From positions 1-64,000 of the forward strand of contig JAQQWL010000015.1 of NCBI GenBank assembly GCA_038363925.1: a DNA stretch of 64,000 nucleotides, read 5' to 3'. The notes under the pieces are model-generated. The model did not search any database. It was not told where the DNA came from and worked only from the letters and a program-made list of their open reading frames with translations. This DNA is from Apiospora phragmitis (Eukaryota; Ascomycota; Sordariomycetes; Amphisphaeriales; Apiosporaceae). Below are positions 12,446 to 23,872 of this stretch, piece by piece; positions within the stretch are counted from its first letter, which is position 1; each line of letters starts with the position of its first letter. Position numbers and translations under genes: made by a program.

Positions 12446-13622
12446 ATGGCGTTTGTAGCAACAGAAGAGCTAACACTTCCCACTCTAGATGTGTCAAAGT
12501 GGTTGAAAGGAGGAGAGAGCGAGCGGCAAAAGTTTGCTTCGGAGATTTTCAATGTTCTCAAACGTCACGGGTTCACGAAAATTATCAATCATGGCATGTC
12601 CGACGACACGTTGAAAGAGATTTATCACTGGGTGAGCATTCCCCCAAATGCCATGCGACATTTCTCGAACCAAGGTTCCTAGGCTGATCAGGTACTTACG
12701 TTCACTAACTAAGAACTGTGAACTCTTCTCGCTACCAGAGCAACTGAAGGCAAAAATCGCCAATGCGCCTAGTAGCACGAAGCCTCAGCGCGGATGGAGC
12801 CGCAGGGGCCTAGAGCGTATTGCGAAGCTAAACTGGGGAAGAACAGAGAAGGGTGATGCTCCTGCTCTAGACCTTCAAGATGCCAAGGTTTAACTCACTC
12901 TCCCCTTCCTTACTACACGACCCGTGGATCATAGCTTCGCTAACTTGCTTGGATTGAAGGAGCATGTTGACCTGGGCTCCCCAGAGGACAAGGAGTACCA
13001 CAACCAATGGCCCCGTGAAGAGGATCTCCCGGGCTATCGCGTTAGCATGGAAAAACAGTATGACGCGCTACACAAACTCAGTGAGGAGCTACTCTCCGCT
13101 CTGGAGCTCGCCCTGGGCCTCAGTCGGGGCTCTCTCACATCTGTCATCCATACCCAGGCCAGCGAGCAGCGGATCACGCACTACCCCGCGATCAAGGTGG
13201 TGGACATGCAGCGGGGCGACACAAGCCGGATCTGGCCGCACTCGGACTTGGGCGTGCTGACCTGTCTGGTGCAGGACGAGGTGGGCGGGCTCGAGGTCGA
13301 GGACCGCGAGCACAAGGGGTCTTTCTTCCCGGTCCGCCGCGAGCGCTGGGACGAGATGGTCATCAACGTGGGCGAGACGCTCGAGCGCCTCACCAATGGC
13401 GCGCTTCCCGCCGGCATCCATCAGGTCACCGTGCCCCGGGAGCTGCAAGACCAGCCCGACGCCACGGTGCCGCCGCGCTACTCGTGCGCTTTCTTCGTCA
13501 AGATCGACCGCACGGCCGATGTCGGCGTCCTACCGCGCTTCTTGGAGAATGGGGAAAAGAGAAGATACAAGTCGATGACGGCTCTTGAATTTCATCTGCA
13601 TCGGCTTACCACGGCCTACTAA
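12446..13622 (+). CDS. 2-oxoglutarate/Fe(II)-dependent oxygenase (isopenicillin N synthase-like fold)
   Basis: Three exons: 12446-12631, 12714-12887 and 12960-13622, joining to 340 residues with all phases consistent. The second intron has an unusual GTTTAA donor. The N-terminal DIOX_N-like part includes LTLPTLDVSKWL and HGFTKIINHG. The core has IWPHSDLGVLT (His-x-Asp iron ligands), LTNGALPAGIHQVT (distal His ligand) and RYSCAFFVK (Arg that binds 2-oxoglutarate). This is a soluble tailoring oxygenase typical of secondary-metabolite clusters (hydroxylation, desaturation or ring formation). It is divergent from the ligase gene across about 375 bases, so the two may share a promoter region. No damage is seen, unlike its neighbours. 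Confidence 0.9.
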
Positions 13623-14148
13623 GTACATAGTCGGGAAGAGACGAGGTCTTTTGTCATCCCAAGAGATTCACGTAACGTAGTGGTTTACCTTGACTGTTTC
13701 AATATCTATGCAGCAACATACAATTGATCGAGTCAAACATATTTTTCCAACCCTCTCATGGCTTTCTCATTAGTCGAATGGTAACCATCAGTGAGACTCG
13801 TGTTACTCATTCCTGACAATATCACATTTTCACTCCCAGGACTGTACTGCTATCTAGTGCATCACAATCAATATTGTATGAACAAGACATTGACTTTTGA
13901 TTGGGTGCTAAATATAGATAGAATATGAAGGTTCGCCCGATGATTAGGTTAAGTACTTTGACCTTATTGGTAGGAGTGGAGATTTTGAGATTGTGGTTGT
14001 GAGAACAGGTTTGTTAGGCTGCCCGGAACTCTGACTTAGGTTCTTCTTTTTCCCTCTTTCTTAATACTTGCTTCAATGAACACATGTTTTCTGCCCTTGT
14101 CTGCGAGTGGCCACCGTATAATGTTTAAAATACCACCTGCTAGTCAAT
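13623..14148. other. Intergenic between oxygenase and thioesterase
   Basis: About 525 bases between two rightward genes. It carries a pyrimidine-rich stretch (TTCTTCTTTTTCCCTCTTTC) near 14040, as often seen upstream of fungal start sites. No other feature was seen. Confidence 0.4.
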
Positions 14149-15211
14149 ATGCACCCTCAAGGCCAGAACCCGGTAAAAGTACAGTCCCAGGCATTGAAAG
14201 GGTCCCATCCTGCCCGCACGCCTTTGGTGTTGATCCATGATGGCGGGGGAACGACCTTTGGTTACTGGCTGCTGGGTCACCTCCAGCGTGATGTATGGGC
14301 ACTCCACAATCCTCACTTTTGGAGCGGTCAGCCATGGGAAGGGGGGATAGATGCCATGGCAAGGCATTATATCGGACTGATATTTGATGCGGGCATACGC
14401 GGGCCGATTCTCCTTGGCGGCTGGTCTCTCGGGGGATACCTCTCCATCGTCATGTCTCGCCTACTTGCTGAACGACACGAACATGCCGATATTACCATCT
14501 CAGGCCTCCTACTTATTGACTCTCCATACCATACCCCCTGGGCCAAGAACGGTGAATCAATGGACAGGTTTCCAGAACCCGTACTGCCTAGTCTTCCTCC
14601 CCTCGTCAAAACCTCGTTCAAACACTGCGACAAAATGTTACCATCGTGGGTATTGCCTACTTGGGACGGCCCATTCTGCGGAGGGCAGGAGTCTCGGATC
14701 ACGGCTGGAGGCAGGACCTTCCAAGTCAAATGCGGCATGATTCCCCACAAGCCTACTGATAGCGACTGGGTTATCGTGAACAGACAGCGGTGCCCGCTTC
14801 ATCATGAACCTGCTGAGCCATCTTCGCCTCCACCCGCCATCTTGGTTCGGTGTAACCAGTACGAAAACCCAGTAAACCCATCGGAACACCCCTGCCGGGT
14901 GGATAAATACCGCGGGGATCCTCTACTGGGCTGGGAGCAAAGCTATCATCGTTTCATCAAAGCAGTCATTGATGTAGACAGTGGTCACTATGGACTGTTC
15001 AATGCCTATAATCGCGAACAGGTAGGTAAACGCTTATCTTCCTGATCATTTGCCTACTTGCTAACCTCGGACTTTGGAGCAGATCCAAAACTTGACGTAT
15101 CAAGTCAATACAGCACTAGATATGCTAGAGTCTCTCGAGGCTGTCGAAAGTTCATCTACTGGTTCTATGAAAGATTGCGAACCTAGCTTGAGCCAGCCTG
15201 CTGTCATTTAA
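14149..15211 (+). CDS. Stand-alone thioesterase (alpha/beta hydrolase, PKS/NRPS TE-like)
   Basis: Two exons, 14149-15021 and 15083-15211 (GTAGGT donor, TTGCTAAC branch, GCAG acceptor), giving 333 residues. PLVLIHDGGGTTFGYWLL is the first strand and oxyanion region. GGWSLGGYLS is the nucleophile elbow with Ser of GxSxG. DSGHYGLF near the C-terminus supplies the catalytic His. The family releases or edits acyl chains from megasynthases, here presumably the broken PKS at the left edge. The frame is intact. Reading without the intron gives a protein that ends a few codons later and loses the C-terminal helix. Confidence 0.87.
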
Positions 15212-16355
15212 CGACTTTGGTCAATAGCCTGAACGCGATGTGGGCTTCCGCTTTTACTTGATTTAATCTGCAGGTAGAGGCCGTTTTCACGGATATATAT
15301 CGGAGGAATGGGCGCACAGACACCATCCAGTACAGGTATCTATGATTAAATATCCTACTGAATTAAGCCATCTTCGTCAATATCAGATCCAAGTGACCAG
15401 CCGTCAGTTGAAACATTAGCATGTGTTGCTCAGGGGAGGAGAGACCAAACCAAAACATGATAGCCAATATCCCAAATTCTCAATACGTTATCAGTCATAA
15501 ATGTTTCTGATAGCTCTAGGGCTATCTGCCACTTTCCTTTTTTCATCACTACAGCGATGATTGCCCAGGCAACAATGTGTAGCTAGAGGCAAATAGCGAC
15601 TGCTTGGAGAATAATGTAACTAAACATCACGAATGTTACGGTGCGGTAATATTCAACTCAGAATCATACGAGTTCAGCCGTAATCAACAAGCTGAGATTG
15701 GCCGCGTGTAGTCTCTCGAGGACCATGGATTTGTCCGTTTTACTCAGTGATTCAGGCAGCTCAATGTTACTAATGTCAGTCGTTTGGCATGGAGACATTA
15801 CGTTATTTCCTGACGTTATGCAGGAAATAGCATTACTAATTTAATGCTGAGGTTTTGCTAAGGCTATGATACTTTTACCCTATCCTTTCTGACTGTATGT
15901 ACCTTACTAATTGTTTTCGTCCTTCATTAACTGAGATACTGTAAATAGTCTCAGGTGACATATTACTACTGCTCCTCACGTAATGGTTGTCTTCCTAGCA
16001 TACGCTTACGAAATCTCACCTAAAAGTACTTTCTCACGTAAGCCAAATCAAACTGCCTGTACGCATTGAGCTCCGAAGTACATCCATGTTGCCAAACGGC
16101 CAGCTACCCCACCTATAGCATCCCTTGCTCCTGTGCCAAAGTCCTTTGTTCTGTTGGTTGTTCGCCTGTATCATCCATCGTAACACATAGAAGCTTGGAC
16201 TCGCTTCCTAGTGGTGGCAGGGCGCGCTGTGCCGTGACGTGAAAATTTCCAACCACCAGATCACCCTTTTCTTCCCGCAGGTTTACCATTGCAGCCTGCG
16301 AAGGTGCCTCAAGTAAGCCGCCATCCATCTGCCCATACTACAAGCCTCTATCGGA
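15212..16355. other. Intergenic
   Basis: About 1.1 kb with no gene. One short hairpin is visible near 15803-15830: TATTTCCTG, an 8-base loop, then CAGGAAATA. It could be a regulatory palindrome or chance. Confidence 0.4.
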
Positions 16356-17408
16356 ATGGCTATACAAGCATCACGGGGCAGCTATGCCCGACTTGTCCCA
16401 TTGGTCAGCAAAAGCCGCCCTCGACTCCACCCCCAACGGTTGTTGCCGACGCACCGATTCTCCAGCACCGAGGCCACCTCGGTCTTCCCTGCACGTTATG
16501 AGAACACCACCACGCTGCCCGACGGACGCACCTTGGCGTGGGCTGAGGCCGGCAACCTGGACGGCCACCCCATCTTCTTCCTGCACGGCTTCCCTGGCTC
16601 GCGCCTCGAGGCCCGCGGCGTCGAAGAAATAGGCAAACGGCACGGCATCCGCTTCATCTGTCCCGACCGCCCCGGCTACGGCCGCTCGAGCTTCTACCCT
16701 GAGCAGACCATCGCCGACTGGCCCGGCGATATGCAGAGTCTCGCCAATCACCTCAAGCTCGATCGGTATGGTGTCTTCGGCGGCTCGGGCGGCGGGCCCT
16801 ACGTCCTCGCGTGCGCACGCGAAATACCGTCCTCAAAGCTATCTGGCGTGGGAGTCGTTTGCATCGCGGCGCCTTGGGAGGCCGGCACGCGTGAGCTGCA
16901 GTGGTACAGACACCCGGTATCGGCGGCGGCGACACGGACGCCGGGACTCCTGACGAAGCTGCTGGACTCGACCCTTGCGCTTCTGCACAAGTACGCCGCG
17001 ACCGAGGGTGGCAAGAAGTACCTCGACGCCATCGCGGCCCGGGCGGCCAAGACGGCGGGCAAGCAGAAGGAGGTCAGCGCCGAGGCCGCGCAGACGCCCG
17101 AGGCCGTGGCGGCGCGGCGCGAGCGGTTTCTGCGCATCTTCGCCGAGCCCTTCGCCGGGGGCACGCGCGGCTTCGTCCGTGACGCCTACCTGCTCTCGCA
17201 CCCCTGGGGCTTCCGCCTCGAGGACATCCGCTGCGACCGCCGCATCCAGATCTGGCACGGTGTCCGCGACGTCAACTCGCCCATCGCCATGGTCCGGTAT
17301 ATGGCGGACCGCCTGCCCAACTGCGACCTCCACGAGCTCGAGGGCGAGGATCACTTCACTATTATCAAGCACTTGGAGATGATGCTTTCGAAGTTGGTAA
17401 AAACATAG
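16356..17408 (+). CDS. Alpha/beta hydrolase fold protein
   Basis: Intact single-exon gene of 350 residues. The first 50 or so residues are basic and Ser/Arg-rich with few acids, resembling a mitochondrial presequence (inference). The hydrolase core has FFLHGFPGSRLEAR (oxyanion HG), FICPDRPGYGRSS, VFGGSGGGPYVLA (nucleophile Ser in GGSGG), WHGVRDVNSP (acid Asp) and GEDHFTII (His). A charged Ala-rich insertion lies near residues 225-255 (cap region). The substrate is not predictable; the family covers epoxide hydrolases, esterases and related enzymes. GC content is high, with no RIP signs. It follows the metabolite cluster but need not belong to it. Confidence 0.85.
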   Translation: MAIQASRGSYARLVPLVSKSRPRLHPQRLLPTHRFSSTEATSVFPARYENTTTLPDGRTLAWAEAGNLDGHPIFFLHGFPGSRLEARGVEEIGKRHGIRFICPDRPGYGRSSFYPEQTIADWPGDMQSLANHLKLDRYGVFGGSGGGPYVLACAREIPSSKLSGVGVVCIAAPWEAGTRELQWYRHPVSAAATRTPGLLTKLLDSTLALLHKYAATEGGKKYLDAIAARAAKTAGKQKEVSAEAAQTPEAVAARRERFLRIFAEPFAGGTRGFVRDAYLLSHPWGFRLEDIRCDRRIQIWHGVRDVNSPIAMVRYMADRLPNCDLHELEGEDHFTIIKHLEMMLSKLVKT

Positions 17409-18309
17409 TGAGGATAGCTTCTTCTTGCTTGTTGCCTTATACATAGATCAATAAATTACATAATTACTTATCAATGGAATATTGTGACGTACTTTTCTAC
17501 ACTCAATATCGTCTGGATTGCGGAACACCGTTCTAAGGATGAAGCAAAATCCAGTCTCTGACTTCTGTGACTTTTCGGGCGACTGATCCGATTAAACAGG
17601 GTGAACTATCGCCCTGCGAAGACATCCGAGTAAATTGAACCAGACGCTATCTTCACTCTCATAGCTGTAATTGGGAGTTGGGAGGTGGCCTGTTATATAA
17701 CAGATAAGTAAGAGTGGAGATAGAAAACATGTCCATGATGCTTCCAATGCCTATATAAAGAAGAACAGTAAGCTTCCGCAAGAGTTAGCCTGCGGTGAAT
17801 CTATTCACGTACCGTTATGCATTTATCTTAAGCAAGTTAGAGTAAGCCTTAACCCCCTACTGGTGTCTTAGATACGCTAAAGACGCCCTGCCTTTCAGCT
17901 CTTGGGGGCATTAGGGGGGGCCCAAGGCTTGTTGTACTATAGATTGAGACATTGTAAGCTGATCGGCTTGGCTATCTTTAGATCTTGCAGTGAGACAGCC
18001 TTAAATATAATTATGCACTTTGGATGTCTGGGAGCGGATATCGGCACGGAAGCCCCTTGCGAAGGTTATTACACACTAAAATTCCGGAGGATATGCATTG
18101 CAAGTTGAGCAGAATGGAAAGCAAGAGATGACGATACGTACTCCTCAACGCCGAGCTCGAGGCATATATAAGGTCCACATCTCCTTCCCACTACGACTGC
18201 TACTTCAACCAGGACTCTGTCAATCAGCATCAGTAATCTCCTCTTCTCAAACTTCCATCATACTACCACCCTTTCATACACGGAAGCAGTCAACCCTCTC
18301 TCCCCCAAA
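17409..18309. other. Intergenic
   Basis: About 900 bases. Only short chance frames (for example 17902-18108) occur. A TATATAAGG box near 18163 lies about 150 bases before the start codon of the next gene and is a plausible TATA element. Confidence 0.4.
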
Positions 18310-18995
18310 ATGCTGTTCAATACTCTGAACACCATTTAATTGATGGCTCTGACCGTCGCTGCTGCCCGTCCGCAGCCAGTGCCTACCTGGAGGCTCGTGG
18401 CGACATCAAGAACTGCGACGACACCAAGTCCAACTACGGCGGCGCCTACGCCGACGGCTCGGGCACCTATGTCAAGTCAGATGGGACCTCGCACCCATGG
18501 AAAGGTGGGCTGATTCGCAAGTGCTGGTACGACTACTTCCTCGTCAGCACGGAGGCCCAGGACGATCCGTTGAAGCTGGCGTCGGGCAAGCAGTACTGCG
18601 CCCCCGGAGGCGACTGCTTGGTGTCGAGCCTGACGGTCGGCCAGACGTGCCAGAGCCGGTCGACGACCATCAGCGTCGACGTCGGGCTCGAGATCGAGGG
18701 CTTCTCGCTGGGGCTCGGCGTCTCGACCACCGACGAGAAGTCCAAGTGCCACATGGCCTCGGACACGTCGCAGTGCGTCTGGCACGGCGGCGGCTGCCAC
18801 GTCGTCTGGACGCAGCAGCAGATGGTCGCACAGAAGGGCTACCGCCGCCAGCGCTACAACTTCGGCCACGGCCACGAGACGCAGTGCATGGCCGACTGGG
18901 GCATGCGCACCCCGACCAAGAACGTCAATTACGGATGCGGCTCCAAGTGCGAGGATACCAACACCTGCGGGAACACCAATGGAAAGCCCTGCTAG
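18310..18995 (+). pseudogene. Cys-rich secreted-type protein with broken signal peptide
   Basis: The main frame runs to the stop at 18995 and encodes about 200 residues with about 13 Cys and Gly/Trp-rich stretches (HGGGCHVVWTQQQ). I do not recognise the family. The ATG at 18310 (context CCAAAATG) opens a signal-peptide-like start but meets TAA after nine codons. A hydrophobic stretch (LMALTVAAARPQP) continues in that frame after the stop, then one frame change near 18375 is needed to enter the long frame at SAYLEARGD. An unrecognised intron here is possible but no good donor is visible. Read literally, the gene lacks a usable start. Confidence 0.6.
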
Positions 18996-18999
18996 GTGG

Positions 19000-19599
19000 A
19001 CGCAACAAATATCTCGCGCGCCTTCTAGCTGGTTCGCAATACGAGTCTTGGGTTGACGGTGGAGTTAAATCAGGGACAGCCTAATTCATCGCGGCTGTGG
19101 GTAGCTGATTAGAGCGCACCTCATTTAGATCGTTTCTTTTTCGTCTCTTGTTGCTTTTTCAATCTTGATCAGATGGTATGTATAGTTTCATGAGCTCTGT
19201 TGTTCATATTGAGATGATTTTATCTTCCCTTACACAGAGCGTTGGCGGTTTCTGTCAGGTGGTATTCCTTGGGGTTCAGGCATTGATGTCGAGTTGGTGG
19301 TCAGATGAGGGAGCGATTCAAAGAAGATAGGATACCACATTCGGCAGGAGGAAAGCCAGTTAGCTCCTTTGCATGAAATACATGCCAATATGATGAAGTC
19401 GCAAGCCAAGAAGTCAGTGATATTAATCTAGTCGCTTGTGAGAATCCTATCTATGAACCAAATCTTGCCCCTCCGCTGAACCAGCTCCCAGAGAAAACAA
19501 TGAAGAAAAGGATGAAGACTAATAGCAAGGCCGGCCGGCATGGACACAGTCGGTGTATGAGCTCGTGGGTATCGATCATCTCAGGCCGCAGCAGTCCCC
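19000..19599. other. Intergenic between convergent genes
   Basis: About 600 bases between the secreted-type gene and the leftward C2H2 gene, likely 3' untranslated sequence of both. Nothing else was seen. Confidence 0.35.
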
Positions 19600-20070
19600 T
19601 TATTGGTTCCACCACAAGTCAGGATCGCTCTCGTAGCCTCCGTAATTATCCATCTCAATCCACTGATAGTTTGCAGAAATACCTGTTCTTCTCTTGTCCG
19701 CAGTCTTGTCATCGATGTTGACTTGCTCACTCTGCCCCTTGGCGGCAGCAGCTTTGTTTCTCCCACGCCTTTCGCGCTTTTCAACGCGGAAAATCTCGTA
19801 CACCCACTGGTCAGGACTCGACTTGGTGATCGCTTCCTTATTCCCATGTGATACAGCAAGCTTGTGAATCTCGTCGATATTCATGCCTTGATGGTCTTGC
19901 GTATCTCTCCGTAAATGCCGCAACATGGCCTTGGAGTTGGGGTAGACCTTTCCGCATGCTTTTTCTGGGGAGGGACAGTCGAGAACGTTATGAGGGTCTT
20001 TTTTCAAGTGCCGTCGGAGGTTCTGTTGTCTCTGAAATGATATTGAGCATTTGGTACAAAGGAATGCCAT
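19600..20070 (-). CDS. Small C2H2 zinc-finger protein
   Basis: Intact 156-residue gene from ATG 20070. Finger one is CTKCSISFQRQQNLRRH followed by a second His four residues later. Finger two has the spaced pattern CPSPEKACGKVYPNSKAML with RHLRRDTQDH, a longer Cys-Cys gap. A basic stretch (EKRERRGRNKAAAAK) may be a nuclear localisation signal, and the C-terminus is acidic and aromatic (YESDPDLWWNQ), which could activate transcription. This resembles many short uncharacterised fungal C2H2 proteins. Targets are unknown. Confidence 0.75.
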   Translation of the reverse strand: MAFLCTKCSISFQRQQNLRRHLKKDPHNVLDCPSPEKACGKVYPNSKAMLRHLRRDTQDHQGMNIDEIHKLAVSHGNKEAITKSSPDQWVYEIFRVEKRERRGRNKAAAAKGQSEQVNIDDKTADKRRTGISANYQWIEMDNYGGYESDPDLWWNQ

Positions 20071-20079
20071 AGCCGCATG

Positions 20080-21309
20080 GAGATTGTTGCAATCGTAGTA
20101 GTGAGTATATAGTGTATGTTGGTGATAACGTCAGAGCTCGTGTCGAAAGGTTGGCGACGCCTATGACTTGACAAGATTGATACATGAAGTTGGTTCAAGC
20201 ACATTCACTTGTAGCGGCTCGGTGAACAAGGCATATTTACGATTTTTCAAGTAGACTCGGCCACCATGATGGAAGGAGCGGCAAATATGATACAAATACA
20301 ATGCAAACAAGACTGGACTCAAGTTGGGAAAGTGGTAAGACCTCATAAACTGTTCTTAGGTAATATTTGGAAGCAGCTACCCGATCTCAGAGGCCAGGTA
20401 CGAACTGCTTCTAGATACTAATGAACTATTCTCTAAATCGACCCTGCCAACGCTATCAACGCCGTCAACGCTACCAACACTGAGTCGAAGTTGTCACCGA
20501 GTCTGCAGCCCTAATAAGGCCTCAGCAACTTAACGATACGGTGTACGCGGTCTGTGCAGGTGATCACGTACTGAAGAATCCATGTTGGCTTATACTGTAC
20601 TTGGAGACCCTTAGCTAGAAGGAACGCGTGATGGTGAGAAACAGACATGACGACGATTTGCACTAATCACCGTAGCATGCCAGGCTGGTATTCAATGCCA
20701 ATCTAATTCATCCCACGTTGATTCCAGTTTACGGCTAATCGATCAATGGGGTTTCCGTGTGTTTATTCGATCGTTTGTTCGATCCCGTCTTTTCGCCTAC
20801 GGTACCTTGAACGTAATTGTTTTTCCGAGGCTGTTCAGTGCTTTTTCGAATTCCTGATATCTCCGAACAACTGATGGCGGTAGTTTGCTAGAGATTGCGA
20901 CAATTGGGCAGAGTAGGTGCTGGTGATGGGACAGCTGGCGGATGGGGTACTAAGCTGGGTAGTTTGGTGATAGTGGTGGCATTGTGAACATACCACCACA
21001 TGTCAATTGATCAACTGTATGGCACGAGCTGGCTCGATACCCCTTATTTTTGGCTGCGCGTAGGGCCCAAAATGTGGACCGTGTCATTAGTCACCCCTGT
21101 AGGACCACAAATACGAATACGAAAGCGGCGCCAAGTCTTTCACCGTCGCCGTGGTTCCTTCCACATGGCGACTTACACCGGCCGATGTGGTCATCATACG
21201 ATGCATCTTTAAATACAAGATAAATTTCATGTCCTCAACCCATTGGGAAAAGTAGGATGCTACCAAAGATCCCTCTGTCTGGCCGCCTTGCATCATTCCA
21301 GCCGCGACA
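20080..21309. other. Intergenic, promoter side of C2H2 gene and CYP51
   Basis: About 1.2 kb between divergent genes. A short tandem run, based on (A/C)ACGC(T/C)(G/A)(T/C)CAACGCT, lies near 20450-20480. No coding potential was recognised. Confidence 0.4.
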
Positions 21310-22940
21310 ATGGACAAAGCCCACTCGCCGCTGATTGTCCTCCATTTTCCATCCGGCGACTGGTTGGAAACGAAGCTTCTCTCGATATCTAATACTGTCT
21401 GGTATGCCTTGGGCTTTTTAGTCTCTGTATTTGCCCTTCACATCTTGCGCCAGCTTCTCCCTCGGTCCAAATCCCAACCTCCTACCGTCTTTCACCTGGT
21501 CCCCTACATCGGCAATGCAGTGGCCTACGGCACCAATCCCGGGCCTTCTATGAGCGCTGTCGTGCCAATCATGGCGACGTCTTCACCTTCGTCCTCTTCG
21601 GGAAGAAGATAACCATGTACCTCGGCATCGAAGGCAACGAGTTCATCCTCAACGGCAAGCTGCGAGATCTCAATGCCGAGGAGATCTACGGGCCGTTGAC
21701 CACGCCTATCTTCGGCTCCGATGTCGTTTACGACTGTCCCAATGCCAAGCTCATGGAGCAGAAGAAGTTCATCAAGTTCGGCCTCACACAGAAAGCGCTC
21801 GAGTCGTACGTCCCGTTGATCGAGAAGGAGGTCAAGGACTACCTCCGCACTCATCCTACCCTGCAAGGCGGGAACGGAATCTTCGATGTCTCCGCGGCCA
21901 TGTCCGAGATCACCCTCTACACTGCCGGTCGTACACTGCAAGGCGCAGAAGTACGGAAGAAGCTCACGGCCGAGCTTGCCGACTTGTACCACGATCTCGA
22001 GCAGGGCTTCCAACCGATCAACTTCATTGCACCCTGGTTACCCCTGCCGCAGAACCGGCGACGGGACAAGGCGCACGAGAAGATGTGCGCGATCTATATG
22101 GATGTCATCAATGACCGACGGAGGAGCGGCAATGTCGAAAACGAAGACCACAATATGATTGGAAACCTGATGAACTGCACCTACAAGAATGGCCAGGCTA
22201 TACCAGACAAGGAGATCGCCAAGCTAATGATCACATTGATGATGGCCGGTCAGCATTCCTCTTCGTCAAGCAGCGCATGGATCATGCTCCGCCTCGCCTC
22301 GCGTCCTGACATCGTCGAGGAGCTATACCAAGAACAAATTAACAAGCTCGGCAACGGCAGCAAGGACCTCCCCCCGCTACAGTACGCCGACCTGGACAAG
22401 CTCACGCTGATGCAGAACGTCATCAAGGAGACGCTCAGGCTGCACGGATCAATCCACATCATCATGCGCAAGGTGACACAGCACCTGCCGGTGCCCGGCA
22501 CCGACTACGTGATCAAGCCGGACAAGGTGCTCGCGGCCTCGCCGCTGATGACGCACTGCGACCCGGCCTACTTCCCGGACCCGCTGACGTGGGACCCGCA
22601 CCGGTGGGACGCGCGCAGCCAGCAGTGGGGCGTGCGGACCGAGGCCAGCTCCCAGACCGACACCACGGACACGGTCGACTACGGCTACGGCCTCACCTCG
22701 CGCGGCACCCGTAGCCCCTACCTGCCCTTCGGGGCGGGGCGCCACCGATGCATCGGCGAGAAGTTCGCCTTCGTCAACCTCGAGACCATCATCGCCACCT
22801 TCGTCCGCGAGATGCGCTTCACCACCTGCGAGGAGTGGGACGGGGTCCCCGAGACCGATTACAGCTCCATGTTCTCCAAGCCTGAGGCGCCGTCGGTGGT
22901 CGAGTGGGAGAGACGCAGCAGCAAGAAGGCCAAGGCGTGA
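21310..22940 (+). CDS. CYP51: CYP51, sterol 14-alpha demethylase, one frameshift near the N-terminus
   Basis: Eburicol/lanosterol 14-alpha demethylase, an ER-anchored P450 of ergosterol synthesis and the azole drug target. The N-terminal frame (21310-) has a membrane anchor (WYALGFLVSVFALHILRQLL) and VFHLVPYIGNAVAYGTNP. At about 21541 (CCCGGG) the frame must change by one base to continue RAFYERCRANHGDVFTFVLF, and it then stays open to 22940. CYP51-specific motifs are FGSDVVYDCPNAKLMEQKKF, AGQHSSSSSSAW (I-helix), ETLRLHGSIH (ExxR), DYGYGLTSRGT and FGAGRHRCIGEKFA (heme Cys). The total, about 540 residues, fits the family. The single break is probably an assembly indel, though a decayed paralogue cannot be excluded. 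No intron was needed, whereas many fungal CYP51 genes have one or more. Confidence 0.92.
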
Positions 22941-23872
22941 GAGATCGCTTTTGGCGCTGTTCTGGGTGCGCGCAATGAATGATATGACATAGATGAGCAG
23001 GGCTGCTGGGATGCCAGGAACCAACACGCACTAGAGACTGGGCACAGCTACATATGTGGCTTGGCGAAGAGCAACCCTTTCCCAGGATGCTGCCACGGCT
23101 TGGGGGCGTTTTCTTCGCTGAGCTTGAGATAGCTTGAGCCGGCTTGGTGTTTGCTTGTTGGGCTTCTAGGGTCTTGGTGGTGAATGGTCTTATAAGACAC
23201 CCTGTTCTCCTTATTAATAGATAATTAGATATCCAATACACAAGAAGTATTGATATTTGAAAATGGCCATGCGCTGGCTGGCAATGTTCATTTCAATACT
23301 ATTACCTTGACCATTAAGGGAAGGTCGTCCCGTGACCGAACACTGCAGTCTCGATGAAGTCATAGTCACACGTCTTCCATCCTTCGTAAGCTCACCGATG
23401 GGCGCTTCGATTCTCTGTAGCACGGGCTTGGAAGGAATTGAAACATTTGCTGATGTGCCCTTGGCGCTGACCAGTCGTTTTCTTGGACTACGTCGTTCTG
23501 GCGTTCGCCAAGGTCAGTCATCGTAGCACGTACCCAACCGCCAAGCGTGCCGAGCACACCAGGCGACCGTAGCGAGCTGGGCGAAACTGACTGACTGTAC
23601 TTTACCCCGGAGTCCTAGCCGCGGTCGGTACACCAGCGAATTCTTAACCCCTTTGCCTTACTTACCCTGGATGGAGAATCGCTCGATATGGAAACCGTCT
23701 GATGTTTTGTGTGCCAGCCTGCAGTGACGTCAACGTCTTTGGGTGAATTGATTGATAATAAATACTTATTCAATCTCCCGTGCTTGAGTTATGTAGGAAT
23801 GATTGATGCGCTGTATCTTTAAAGACTTTGGGAAGTTCGATCTCGTAAGATATTCGGTTCCGCCACACCAGC
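22941..23872. other. Intergenic
   Basis: About 930 bases between two rightward genes. It contains the CYP51 3' end and the MFS promoter. Nothing recognisable otherwise. Confidence 0.35.
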
